64,000 nt of DNA. Source: Symbiodinium microadriaticum (taxonomy: Eukaryota; Sar; Dinophyceae; Suessiales; Symbiodiniaceae). Shown here in pieces: positions 1 to 11,970 of this stretch. Below the pieces are notes generated by a model that was given only the letters and a program-made list of their open reading frames with translations, had not been told where the DNA came from and did no database searches. The stretch lies in assembly GCA_001939145.1 (NCBI GenBank), contig LSRX01000754.1, positions 149,254-213,253 of the forward strand, given 5' to 3'. Numbering within the stretch: position 1 is the first letter of the stretch; each line of letters begins with the position of its first letter. Position numbers and translations under genes: made by a program.

Positions 1-251
1 TGCCGGGGCGCTTTTGTCGGAGCGTCAAAGCAGTCTCCGAGCCGAGCCTCTTTCCCGCTTCAAAGACTCATCACTTGGGAAGTGTATATTTATGATGTAC
101 TATATAAGGTACCTATATTATGACGTAATTTGGGATTCCTTGGAGGGTAATTACTTTCAGCGTTCCATGGGGGGGATCCACCAGGCTGCCAGGAGTTCGG
201 ACCTGCTGAGCAGTTTCGAGTTTCGCTGCAGTTTGGGCACGGGCTCATAGC

Positions 252-352
252 GTAAACCCTAAACCCTGCACCCTAAACCCCGAACGCTAGACCCTGAACC
301 CTAGACCTTGAATCCTAAAGCCCTAAACCCTAAAACCCTAAAAGCCCTAAAA
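252..352. repeat. Telomere-like CCCTAAA array (degenerate)
   Basis: A run of CCCTAAA units with variants such as CCCTGAA and CCCTAAAA. The TTTAGGG family is the plant/dinoflagellate-type telomere repeat. Here it is degenerate and internal to the scaffold, so it is either an interstitial telomeric repeat or an ancient subtelomere. Confidence 0.8.
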
Positions 353-465
353 TGAATGACTGCAGGTCGACCGGTGTGTTCTGCTCGGCTCTCTGACGCT
401 GACATCTCTGCGCACTCCGCACGTGGGAGTAGCTCTCCAAATTGGCGTCCCTTTTTGGGGGCTTT

Positions 466-510
466 TTAAGGTTTAGGGCTTATGGGGTTATGGGATTTAG
501 GGTTTAGGGG
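466..510. repeat. Telomere-like TTTAGGG array, opposite orientation
   Basis: Degenerate TTTAGGG units, inverted relative to the CCCTAAA array at 252-352, with about 115 bases between them. A third, weaker patch of GTTTAGG/TTTGGGG-like units lies at 1163-1215, at the 3' side of the LRR gene. Confidence 0.75.
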
Positions 511-930
511 TCCTTTTTATAAGGGTGCCGTACTATATTGAGGACCCCAAACGGGACCCTACTTTAGAAAGCTACCCACATGGAACGATCCGAGAGCTGC
601 AGAAAGCACTGCCCTGGCCCCTCGTGCCCCATACTTACGGAGCAAGAGGGGTGCAGAGGATAGCTGAATTTAAGCATGAAAGCTACCAAACTCCAATCGA
701 GACTCGCATCCCGAAACTCTCAAAATCATTCAAACCGCACCTGCCAGGTCCAGGGCTGCAGACTCGATCAGGGCTTGCCGCAGGGCGGTCCGGACAAGTG
801 CCCGACGGATGATTTGACTTTCTTGGAGAGCTTTCTGCTGTAATATACAAGCATGCTACTTTTGAACACACTCTACTATGTATTCTGAAATATACGATAA
901 TGTATGTGTGTGTATGTGTATGTGTATGTG

Positions 931-964
<34 letters not shown>

Positions 965-1286
965 TACGAGCATCTATACCTACCACAATGTGCTATAGTG
1001 GCCCCCCTGCAAATCTTCTCCGCAATGCTGCGCGGCAAGATGCTGCCGGCTTGCGGTGCTTCCTCATGATCTCCATCCAGATTGCCCTCACCGGTGCAAA
1101 GCTCACCGGGGTTCTGGCCTCGACCGCTTTTGATGCTGGGAGTTTCTTGGGCCGGAGGGTGCGATTTAGGGCTGTTGGGGTTTGGGGTTTAGGAGTTTAT
1201 AGGGTCCGTTTAGGTTGAGAATGATGTGGAAGCGGGCTTGCCCCACTGGCCCCGAGCACCTCACGGAGATCGCCAAAAGCTCAACC
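511..1286. other. Stretch without recognised gene; TG/TA microsatellite
   Basis: No coding sequence is recognised. At about 903-966 there is a (TG)n tract passing into a (TA)n tract. The remainder is unique-looking sequence downstream of the LRR gene on the minus strand. Confidence 0.6.
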
Positions 1287-4200
1287 TCAGTGCCGCAGGA
1301 GTCGCTGTGCCAGCGCACCCTCAGAAGTCCCTCTCTCTCCGGGACCACGCCGGGCCTTCCCCCGGTAGCTTGGCCGAGGGCCTGTGGAGGACAAAGCTTC
1401 GGCAAGCACACGAGCCCGGCGAACCGCCCAGGCCTGCGCGCACTCGCCGGGGATCTTGTTTCGGTCGAGCTCAATTTCGCAAACTGTTGTGTTGCTGTTC
1501 AGAGCCTCGGCAAGCGCCTCGCAGGGAAACGGCAAGACAGCGGGAGCTACTGCTGGCGGACCTTTGGAACCACCAGACCCCTTGTGCCAATCCCTGGCAC
1601 CGCCGGGCCTTACCACACTCACCGCCGATGTTGTTATTTTCGAGGATGATGCTGGCGAGCGTGGAGTTCGTCTTCAACGCTTCGCCAATCGCCTCGCTCA
1701 GGAAAGCAAACCCTGCTCTAGCAGCTCTGACCCACCTGAAGCCCAACCGGGCCTTGGCACCCTCCACGCCGATGCGGTTGCTTTCGAGGTTGATGCTGGT
1801 GAGTGTGGAGTTGCGCTTCAACGCTTCGCAGATCGCCTCACGCGGGAAAGCAACCCTGCTGCAGCACCTCCCTGAAACCCAGCGGGCCTTGACACCTACC
1901 TCGCCGATGCGGTTCCATGCGAGGTTGATGCTGGTGAGGGTTGAGTTGGTCTTGAGCGCTTTGCTAATCGCCTCACTCGGGAAGTCAACCCTGCTCGAGC
2001 AAATCTGACCGACCCGCCTGAAGCCCACCGCGCCTCCACACCCTCATCGCCGATGAGGTTTTCTTCGAGGTTGATGCTGGTGAGTGAGGAGTTGGTCTTC
2101 AACACTTCGCAGATCGCCTCGCGCGGGACAGCGACCCTGCGCCAGCACTAACCTCTTTGAAGCCCACCGGGCCTTTACCTTGTCGAAGTTGAGATAACGC
2201 TTCTCGAAGCTCAGCTTGCTGGGGTTGCAGTGTACGTTCAATCGCTCTACGAGGTCCTGCAGAGTGAGTGGCACGCGGCTCCCCGGTGTCTGATGGCGGG
2301 TTCGGCAGTTCGGCACCGGTCCTGTATGCGCGCTCGCCCCGACCAAGCCTTCGCAACTTCCGGAGCCTTGTCTGCAGAGCCCAAGCAGGCGGGCATGGGC
2401 GCTGTGTCAATGTAGATCACTCAGAGCTGCACCGTAGCCGTACTTGCAGCCTGCTAACAATGCTGAGAATTTGCAATCTGGCCCAGCCTCTCATCCTACA
2501 AGTTGTCATGGGTCCAGCTTGCCAGATGCGGGTTCAAGCTATGCACCCAGGGGCAATCACAGAGACAGCCCGGTCTGGGCGAAATCATCTCCAGGGTGAA
2601 GGCATCCGACAGTGCGTGCAGGTATCATGCGAAGGCATGCACCCGAGAGCCTCGGCCGCCCAAGAATCCTCGAGTAGGCACCTTTTCTGCATCTCCGCAA
2701 GCACCTGGCAAGGAGAAGAACAAGCTCAAGTTTGAACGACTGGGCGGCATCACCACCTGCTCGCTGATGTCGTTGCCTTCGACGTTCATGCTGGTGAGCG
2801 TCGAATTGGTCTTCAACGCTTCGCAGATCGCCTCACTCGGGAAAGATACCCCGCTGCAGCAGCACTCATCTCTGTGAAGCCAAGCAGACCTTCCCACCCT
2901 CATTGCCGATGCGGTTGTAAGCAAGCTGAATGCTTGTGAGTGTGGAGTTGCTCTTGAACGCTTCGGCGATCGCCTCACGCGGGAAAGCAACCTTGCACCA
3001 CTGACCTCTTTGAAGCTCACCGGGCCTTCCCACCCTCCTCGCGCAGGCCGATGCAACCGGGCCTTGGCACCCTCCACGCCGATGCGGTTGCTTTCGAGGT
3101 TGATGCTGGTGAGTGTGGAGTTGCGCTTCAACGCTTCGCAGATCGCCTCACGCGGGAAAGCAACCCTGCTGCAGCACCTCCCTGAAACCCAGCGGGCCTT
3201 GACACCTACCTCGCCGATGCGGTTCCATGCGAGGTTGATGCTGGTGAGGGTTGAGTTGGTCTTGAGCGCTTTGCTAATCGCCTCACTCGGGAAGTCAACC
3301 CTGCTCGAGCAAATCTGACCGACCCGCCTGAAGCCCACCGCGCCTCCACACCCTCATCGCCGATGAGGTTTTCTTCGAGGTTGATGCTGGTGAGTGCGGA
3401 GTTGGTCTTCAACACTTCACAGATCGCCTCGCGCGGAAAAAACAACCCTGATCCAGTAGCACCAACCTGTCTGAAGCCCAAAAAACTTTCCGCATTCACT
3501 TCAAGTCAGATCTGTTGACTCCCCCGTGCCTCCAATAGAAAACCACATTATACCACATTCATGCTCATAGCCAAACCTCAGGCCACGTACGATCTCGAGC
3601 TCGCGGATCGCTTCGTTCGGTGCTAGCGCCTGGCGTGCAGCTCATGCGCGCACAGACTGCCTTGTACCTGCGAAGCCCGACCTTCGCGAACTCCTCAGCG
3701 TCTGCTCGGCCTACCCTAAATGCCCGGAGCCTCAGCACCCTCAGCTTCTTGAAATAAGGCAGGGCCTTGGCCAGCCGCCTCAGCTGCCCTTCGGGCAGAC
3801 GTTCGAAGAGCGCCTCTTCGCACTCGGAGACTTTCTGGAGGAAAACCTTGAACTGCAGCTTCTTCACCTCTTCGGCATCAGACCGATGGGTGAAGGCTGC
3901 CGAGTCCATTTCTTTTTCGAAAATCTCCGGAGCCATGGGCACTTTGCCCAGCAGCTCTGGCTCTTGCTCACCCTCACTCTCTTCCTCGTTTCTTTGTTGA
4001 GACTCGGGAGCATCGATCCAGTGGTTCTGTTCGGAATGGCTCCGGGCGGAGGACCACTCAACCTCCGCCTTGCACCACCCGCGCGTTCCGTAAAGAACCC
4101 GGTTCGCGACGAGCTCTTTGAGCGGACGATCTCGGACCACCCCGCTCCTTGCGTCGTACACACGCACTCGATACTCAGAATTATGTTTCGCCTCTTCCCA

Positions 4201-4873
4201 GACATCGTCCGGGGTGAGGTTTTCTATGCGGAAAGTTCGGGTGCACTCATGGGCGTACAAGACGTGCATGGCCTGCATCGACCGTCGAAAGCTCTCTTCT
4301 TCTGCGTCCGATTCCCGCTTGAACTGAAACAAAGACACATAGTCGTAAAACAACCAAATATCCGAGAAGTAGGCGGCATCGAAGAGAGACACGACGTCGA
4401 CCAGGCACTTTAATTGGTGGGCGCATGGGTCCGGATGCTCCCGACTCTCCCAAGCGTGGGACACCGAGCAGATCATCGCATCCCGAGTTCCGGCGGCCCA
4501 CGCCTTCACTTCTGCATGCGTCACTAGGCCCCACTCCTCCTGCGCACGGCTTCCGAATGCGCCGCACGTGCAGTGCAGGAAAAGACTTGCAAACAAGTGC
4601 ATCGTCTGAGGCTGGGTCGGCTTCTTGGCGTCTGGGCAAGAGGTTCTTCGACTTCAGCAGCTCGTACAAGTACCTGGAACCGCCAATCTGACACCATCTG
4701 GCGCGAGCGACAGCTAAAGCGAAGTCTGACTTGGTGAGATGATGTGAACATGGGACATTACAGCTGGCATTTTTCTGCCACATCCCCAGCGAGCACTCGG
4801 CCCGGACCAGGCGGATGTTGGCGTGGTTGAGGTACTCGGCCAAGCTCTTGCGATCAGTCAAGCCGTACTGGAC
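1287..4873 (-). CDS. NLR-like protein: HET/TIR-like domain plus leucine-rich repeats
   Basis: Multi-exon minus-strand gene. N-terminal exons lie near 4873-4781 (LAEYLNHANIRLVRAECSLG) and 4688-4592 (SRYLYELLKSKNLLPRRQEA). The main exon, about 4524-3682, holds a domain with ICSVSHAWESREHPDP, SDIWLFYDYVSLFQF, RRSMQAMHVLYAHE and YGTRGWCKAEVEWSS. The order SHAW / IWxxYDxxSLxQ / RSMxxMxxLYA / RGWCKAE resembles HET (PF06985) and TIR-related domains; that assignment is inference. It ends in a first LRR (ALPYFKKLRVLRLRAF) at a GT donor. About ten ribonuclease-inhibitor-type LRR units follow at 3460-1440, each like ALKTNSTLTSINLxxNxIG, separated by 33-44-nt or longer spacers that look like GC...AG introns; successive units change frame, so splicing is required. 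The last clear unit is at about 1535-1445 (ALAEALNSNTTVCEIELD). The architecture suggests intracellular sensing or scaffolding. Exon ends inside the LRR region are not resolved. Confidence 0.8.
1744..2126. repeat. Copy 1 of a 383-bp duplication carrying three LRR units
   Basis: Matches 3054-3436 at an offset of exactly 1310 bases. The first 343 bases (1744-2086) are identical including intron-like spacers. Only two differences occur in 383 bases (2087 and 2109) before the copies diverge near 2127. Confidence 0.95.
3054..3436. repeat. Copy 2 of the 383-bp LRR duplication
   Basis: Second copy of 1744-2126. It contains the minus-strand LRR units EVLKTNSALTSINLEENLIG, KALKTNSTLTSINLAWNRIG and EALKRNSTLTSINLESNRIG with the spacers between them. 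Confidence 0.95.
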
Positions 4874-7800
4874 CTGAGGCATTGAACACATGGGCAGATC
4901 TCGTACGCAGCACCACCAGATTGCATCGCATCGCATCCCTCCTGACTGGGCCGCTGGCAGATGTGGATGAGGGCGAATCCGGAACCTGCAGGTTGGGATT
5001 TGAGCTGTTACACTTCTGCTTCCTGCACCATGGTACGCCGCTCCGAGCTCAGCTACACTCAAGTTTGACATCTGATTTGTTCAAATACGATCGAGCGCAC
5101 GCTCCTGTTGGAAAAACCATCCATTGCTCTAGATGCCATGGGTTCTGCACTGCCCACCCGCGCAAGGCCATCCCGCTCACATGCGAGTTATTGAGAAACA
5201 CTGCTCTCCGAATGCTGCACGACAAGCATGGGAAGACACCACACGGATGGGGAGATGTTTTGTTGAAACTCGACAGCGGTCCCCCCCAAAGACCGAAACG
5301 ACCCTGGCAGTGTGTGAACTGTGTCCCGAATGCCAAAACGTCGAAGAAGCTGCTGAACTGACGGAAGCATGTGGGGTTAGCTTCGGCTAGGGAAGGTGAT
5401 AGTAGGCATGTAGGAGAGGGGCCGTAGGCTATGTCCCCTGAGAAGTCGCTCGAAGAGTTGGTCACACATCACGTGCTCTTGCTTTGCGCTCGCCGGAACC
5501 CCCTCCTTAATGCCGCGAAGAGGATACTGACATCATCATCAAACTGTCCACCCACCAGTTTCGAATGCTCTCCCGCACTTTCAAGATTGTGGGATTTATC
5601 CATGACTTCTGTCAGCACATGCAGAGTGAGACTCTCGCCCACTTTGCAGTGAGACCAGGTCGAGCGTCCCTGAGGAGAAAGGCATGAACAGCAGCCTCGG
5701 TTGCTTGGGTCGTCTTGGGTCTAGCTTGATGGGTGGCTGCGGCCGCGGCTGTGCACACCGTTTCGGAGTATTTCGTGTTTAGAGCTCCGGATTTCGTCGG
5801 TACCAGTTCAGGCTCGGCCTGGAAACGGGCTGCCCATGCCATCGGAGGGAGATTTGTGACTGTCTTTCGCTCACCGACGTTGGTGTCAAAGTGAGCACCA
5901 GAACCAGGTTTGCCGTGAAACGCAGTTCTGTGCGATGCGACAGACCCTCACTGACTCACATCACCAAAGTCACGAATTCTGAGCATTAGGCCGTAACCGC
6001 TCATCGGCATGCAGGCTGGGGCACGGAATCGAAGGGTTCAACCTACCGGCTTGAGCCACATGAAGGACTGGAGAACGCAAATGAGAATGGCAGTGCAATC
6101 TGCCAAGGCGGGCTGAGACACCAATTGATGACTACAAGTGTTTATGGATCCTCCTCTGACTTGGCAGTTGGAACCAGCTAGGCAAGCCGGTGTGGTTGGC
6201 GCTGGCGAAACGATTCAAGCCTGGCTCGCACGAAAGCACATTGGGCTACGGGAATCGTCACCTAGCATTTTCTGGCACGCAGCTAGCAAGCTTCAGTCGC
6301 CCTTTAAAGGCAACCAGCTTGACTGAGAATCTCGCACCACCACCATACATCACTAGGCTACAACGTTGTTGCGGTCTGAGAGAACTCAGTTGCCCGCTGG
6401 TGTGAAACGATATTGACAACTTCGGGAAGAGCTCCCTCCGGGGCTCGCTTCCGCTTTTCGTTACGGCTTTCCCTATCTACATGGAGCGCAACATAGACAC
6501 AGGAATGGGTTGGCACTAGGATTGTCGCTCTCCATTGGGCTACCAGACTTCGGCCTTCTCAGCGTCCGGCTCCCGCTCGACTGAACCTTGAATGTGGAAC
6601 AGAGTCAATGCAAGGCTGACTACTGAAGCCCTGGGACGGAATGGGAACAGTCGGAGTTCAAGCTGTCAACCGTTTCCTTACGGGCTGCGGGAGTTCTTGA
6701 GTTCATTACGCAGGGAATTCTTGGCGATATACCCGCTTACTACTGTCGTACGTGCTGCAGAATTCGGACCATCTTGCTTGCACGCAGCTCATTCAAAAAC
6801 TGCTTCAGAGTCATTCGTCTTCTTGCAAATGACGCAAACGCTACAATCCCAATACCATCTAAAGCTTCACGGGGAGAAGTGTGCATGAAGCTCGGCCAAC
6901 ACAGACTCAGACGTGGATGCATTGAAGGGAAGCCTCTTTCCCTCTACGGCTCTGGCAGGAAGGAGGTGACGTCTGGGGCCGAACATGGACGGTTCGCTGC
7001 CCTAGAAATGTCGCATCGACGGCACCGTATTGATCCTATTTTGGCACGTGCCGCTGCGCAACGCGAAGCTCTTCACAGCAAGGCCTGCCCACCATCAAAA
7101 CCTCTGGTCAGAGCACCCACGGGAGAACCCCCCTCACATGCTATCCCCACATGGCACGTGGCACAGTTGATTTTCATTTTCGGGTGACATTCTGCGTGCT
7201 GGCAGCTTTGTTTACGCAGGTGGCAGCATGGTTGCTAGTCTAAGTCCGGCAGAGCCGTGCCGAAGTGGCACCGCACTGAACCCGCATTGCACAGTTGGTG
7301 TTGCTACAGTTGGTGTTGCTACAGTTGGTGTTGCTACAGTTGGTGTTTGTACAGTTGGTGTTCGTTCAGTTGGTACAATTCGTGTGAGCACAGTTGGTAA
7401 AGTTCTTGAGTATCGACACAGTTCAATTATTCGTACGGTTCGTACTGGAACAGTTGGAGTTGGTGCAGTTGGTGTTGGTACAGTTGGTGGACAAAGCTCA
7501 CCGAGCTTGCAACGTTCAAGCAGTTCCTAGCAGTTCGACGTGTAGTTGCTAGAGTCGCGCAGAGTGTACAGGGTTGCTTGAGCCTTGCATCTGGCTATCA
7601 AGCAAAACTTGCAGAAAGTGGGCTTGTCACTGCCTGACCACTGCTGCCGCCGTCAAAACAGACTTACACCCAAGTGCCGGAAAGCAGCGGGTCATGGTGC
7701 ATGGTGGCCATGTAGTTATCAGCGTATAGAGTAATGTCGCAGAACCTTGGCACAAGCAAAAGAAGCCGCTTTTGTGCAAGCTTCGCATACGTAGAGTCTG

Positions 7801-9935
7801 TCTCAGACAAGGATATGGCGCTCAAAAAGCAGATGCACAACAAAAAACAGATTTCGGCCAGCCACGTCTTCGGTCTGTAGAACCTGCAAGACTTGATCAG
7901 CGGCCGATCATGGCCCGTACCAAAATGAGCCAATAATCTGTACACCCTGCAGCAATCCTGCCTGTTGTTGTTCAGCTGTTTGAGCCGTTTGTCCGGTGGA
8001 GCTTCGGGAAGCCGTCGACGACACTCGAGGCCTAGCGGGGGATCTCAGGGCCTCCCTGTAGAGTCCAGGCATGTCCAGGCTGTCGCCGTCTCTGGGCCCA
8101 GAGCTGGGCATCGACTCGCTGCGCGGCCTGTCGCTTCGCTTCGAAGCGAATCTCCGTGTGCCAGGCTCCGGTCAGAAAAGCTGGGCGCCCAGCGGCGGAC
8201 AAATGCCAAGGGCTTCTGCCTCTGGATACCTGCAATGCATATGTTGCTCGATTGCACTGCCGGACAAAAGCAAAGCGCATCTGCACGCAGAACGAGGCTC
8301 CGAAGAGAAGTGGCAGCAGCAAAGCATCATCAGAGCAGAGAGTACTGTTGTGAGAACGGGGCCTTCTCCTTCCATGCCAGGCACTGTGCATCGAACCCTC
8401 TAGAGAATCGCCTCTTCCTCACTTTCATCGCTTCGACAGCCTGGGCACCTCAGCCAATCGAAGCAGCGACGTCTCTGCAAATCGCTCCCTGCACCACTAC
8501 TGTAGTCCCGCTCTTGCTGCAATGATCAACGAGCCAACACAAGTATGCAAGTCCTCCTGCAGGTGCAGTTGAAACCTTTAGGATGCATCTCAGGTTGTGG
8601 CTGCTTCGAGTTGCGATGAGCCATCCAATCTCCTGAAGGCTGCAGGAAAATAAGCTCAGCCTACACAGGCTGCAGTCGAGGCAGGCATGGTGTGAACCAA
8701 ATGCATCAACACTCTGCCTGCGCCCGTGTGCACGGCACGTCCCACTTCTGGCACGGCATCTGGCAAGCAAGCGCACTTGCAACACGCACGACGGCAACAT
8801 GCGGTGACAGGACAGCTGGATCAATGCCAAGGGAGGGAACGAGGCAAGGTCATGCAGGCATGCAAACAAGCCACAAAGAATGCACGGTCTTCCAAGTACA
8901 GCTGTTCCACACAGTATTCCCAAACAAGCGCCAAAACGGCCTTTTTGGTGTGCATGAGGGCATTGTGGTCAAAGCTATTTGGATCGCAGTTCTCCCCGGA
9001 CCTTGCAGGCCGACAACTTGCAGTCAGAAGTCACACTGACGAGCCGGAAGAGGTTCCGAGACAAAACGTACGTAAGGTGATTGAAGCATGGAAGTCATGA
9101 AGGTTATGCTCCAGATGAGGTCACCTCGGTCTTGCGGACTTGCGGAACATGGATAATGTTAAGGTCTCACAAGCACATCCACGAAGTTCGTACCTCATAT
9201 CGTGTCCAGCGACGGGATACTTTGTGCTCATCCGCCCAATGTGTCTGCTTTGGGTTGTGCATTGCAGCAAGCTCTTGGAACTGCTGCGGATTTCAATCTC
9301 AAGCTCTTCTCCCTCTCAGCCTCGGACATGATGGCCTGGGGAGTGTTCTTCTCCACCTCAACGTGTGCATGCATAAGTTGATGAAGCGCCTACCTGTAGC
9401 ATCAAGCTATTCGCATCCAGTGGCCTTGGGAGCTAGGATTTCCAAGCGGCTGTGACCTCGCAGCGCACAGCATGACAGTAAGAATGAAGGGATTGCGATT
9501 GCCCACCACTGCCCCACGCGATTAGATTAGATGCCTCGCCTTACACGAAACTCGATTGCGGTGAATCATCACGAATGGGGAAACTCACAGTCACACGCCT
9601 TGACCTGAATGCAACCGAGAATCGTATTTTGAGTGCCTTCAAAGCGGACAGCAGTTGCAGGAGCTCGTCAGACATGCTTGAGTTGGTAACTTTGGTCATC
9701 CTTCATAAGAAAAAGTTTCTCTTGTCTGACCCATCGATGGCATAAGTAATGCTGTCCAAGCTTCCAAGGGGTCGCCTAGGCGCTGGGCATTGGCCAGGTT
9801 CATGACCTAAGAGGCTGCCACATCTGGGGGACACATGGGAACTGGGTCGGCGACAACATGAAGCGCCCCTGCCACTCCAGCACACAGTTGTGCACTAATT
9901 AGCAGAGACAGAGGGATGGAAGACCTATGTGTGGG
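4874..9935. other. Intergenic stretch, no gene recognised
   Basis: I see no conserved protein motif on either strand. The ORFs here are short and have no family signature. The only structured element is the minisatellite at 7288-7500. Confidence 0.5.
7288..7500. repeat. 15-bp minisatellite (ACAGTTGGTGTTGCT)n
   Basis: Three near-perfect 15-bp units at about 7290-7345 are followed by decayed units that keep an ACAGTTGGT core to about 7490. An open frame across it would read VGVAT repeats, but nothing else suggests that it is translated. Confidence 0.85.
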
Positions 9936-9949
9936 CTACGGCTTTAGCT

Positions 9950-10880
9950 GCAAGTCGTAGGCATCTTGCGTACGCAGGCGGACCAGGATTGGCTTTCCGG
10001 CCCTGGGAATCACAGGGGCTTGTGCGCTTACATCCCTCGAAGGGATAAGCAGAGGACTAGAATGATTCCGAAAGTCACAGCATGTCTTTTGGCAGTGCCT
10101 CCTGAAACAGCCTGGTCTCCTTCTCCAAGGTTTCCTGTCGTGATCTTTCTCTACCATGTGAGGGTCCTGAAAGAATTTCTCATCGCAAAAGACATGTCCT
10201 TCCAAATGCACTCGGCCGAGACGCGGTCGACATAATGTGGGATGCCTGACTTGACGGGTCAAGAGACTTTGCATGTATAGCAAGTGGCGAACATCTCTGG
10301 AGACTCAAATTACCGCCAGGTCAGCACTGTAACCATGGTAGACATGCTATTCCAGAAGAACATCCTGGACCTGGCCAATATCGTGCCTGGCAGCATACCT
10401 CGCGCCGTAGACGTGGGCTTTGAGGGGTCCGCCATGGCAATAGCCTCGCCAACCTCCAAGCATACGGCTTTAGCGGATCGGCAGGTGAAAAAGCGTGAGC
10501 GCCTTTGGACACCCGTGGGAGGGCCTGCTACATGCTAGACTACGCAACAAGACCTGCCACGTCCGCGCCTGCAAAGACACGGTTGGAAGAGGGAGCTGGC
10601 TCGAGCCCAAGGGGCCCTCCAGGTTTGACGGGATGTTGCTGCATTCCGGGCTTTGGAGCATAGTGTTTTTGCACCTCGCATTGACATACCCTTCTCTCAA
10701 ATAGATTGCACAAAGCGACGAATCCGCCGCATCTGCTTCAGCAAGACCCCGCACCGACTTCCACAACTTGCCGGACTGGGAGTCTTTTTCCACCTTCACT
10801 ATACACACGCCGCAAGCCTGTCCACGGTGCAGAGCTAAAGAGTCGGACCATGCAGAAGCATTCAAACAACGCCTCTTCAC
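9950..10880 (-). CDS. Possible exons of an unrecognised gene
   Basis: Several minus-strand stretches look coding by composition but match no family I know: VCIVKVEKDSQSGKLWKSV and LAEADAADSSLCAIYLREGY near 10830-10680, KAHVYGARYAARHDIGQVQD near 10420-10350, EGHVFCDEKFFQDPHMVEKD near 10220-10130, and a possible C-terminus VRLRTQDAYDLQLKP with a stop near 9936. Exon borders and linkage are not established. The position downstream of the FAD oxidoreductase, on the same strand, fits the one-directional array. Confidence 0.3.
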
Positions 10881-11970
10881 CTAACGGGTCCGCCATGGTC
10901 AGCCCAAAACCGAGCCGCTGGTCTGAAGCCTGGTGCAGCAAGGCTGCCGGTCGTGCATGACATACGTATATCAGCTGTGCCATTTGTTGCTTGTCACGAC
11001 GCGTGCCTCTGCCGCTTGCGGGAGAAGGTAGTACAACAGATACTTCCGCCACACGGAATCCTGCTGGAGCTCTGCAGCTGTATTCTTGCCTGTTCAGCTC
11101 ACAGCTGGTTGCTACACACAGAGAGTTTGCCTAAGCGAGGAAATTGATTCCACACACCCACTTCCTTTCGACTCACGACACACAGTGATCAGATCAAATG
11201 TTCCTAGGACCCAAGCTGAACGATGCGAAATCCGTAGACGATATCCGTAGACGATCGCACCAGCCAAAATGGTCACGGGATGTGGCTGATTGACAGAAGC
11301 TTGCTCTGTGGAACGACAAGACTGTCTTTCAAGTTCCAACCCACCCTATACTTGAGGGACCACAATCTTACCAGATCCCTCCTCGTTCACAGCTTTGGCA
11401 GCAAAATCAGAGTCCCTGTTGTGACATCTTATCACTCTCATCAGCATTGAACTGGCAGTTTGGGCCGTCGTGGCGATTAACTTGAGCCATGTACATACCC
11501 TGGCATACGTGCTGCAGTGAAGTAAACGGCACGCATTCCACAGCTTGCACTGGCACGGACAAAACAAGTTGCTTCCTGACTCAGGGACCTTAGCATGCAA
11601 ACTTCGTCAAGGTCGTATTCCTAGCCTCCATCGTTGCTTGGCAACTGTCACCCGGAGCCTTACTGATACGAGCTTGGCATAGCTTGGCCCACACCCTTCT
11701 ACCAACAATAGCGCGCTCGCAAGCCCGAAACCCATTCGATGGTAGAGCACGCAATCGGAAAGCCAGCCTCTGCATCTGGAAATCGAGAGGGTTGCTATCA
11801 AGGTCTTGGCCACCCTCCGTGGCCTCGCAACGCACGCATTGGCACATGCACTATCAAGGTATACTATGGCGACAGGGCCACAAGCAACATTGCAACAACC
11901 ATCTGCGTAAGACTACTCGATGCAGATTTGGGCAGGACAGCCCCCAACCACCGGCACCACTTGATGACAT
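10881..11970. other. Intergenic or 3' flank of the FAD oxidoreductase gene
   Basis: No gene recognised. It contains a spliced-leader-like 21-mer on the minus strand at about 11259-11279 and a short tandem pair at 11231-11255. Confidence 0.45.

Noticed and set aside
3886-4413. 175-aa plus-strand ORF
   Set aside because: Antisense shadow of the HET/TIR-like exon.
7228-7530. 100-aa plus-strand ORF of VGVAT repeats
   Set aside because: It is the translation of a 15-bp minisatellite without coding context.
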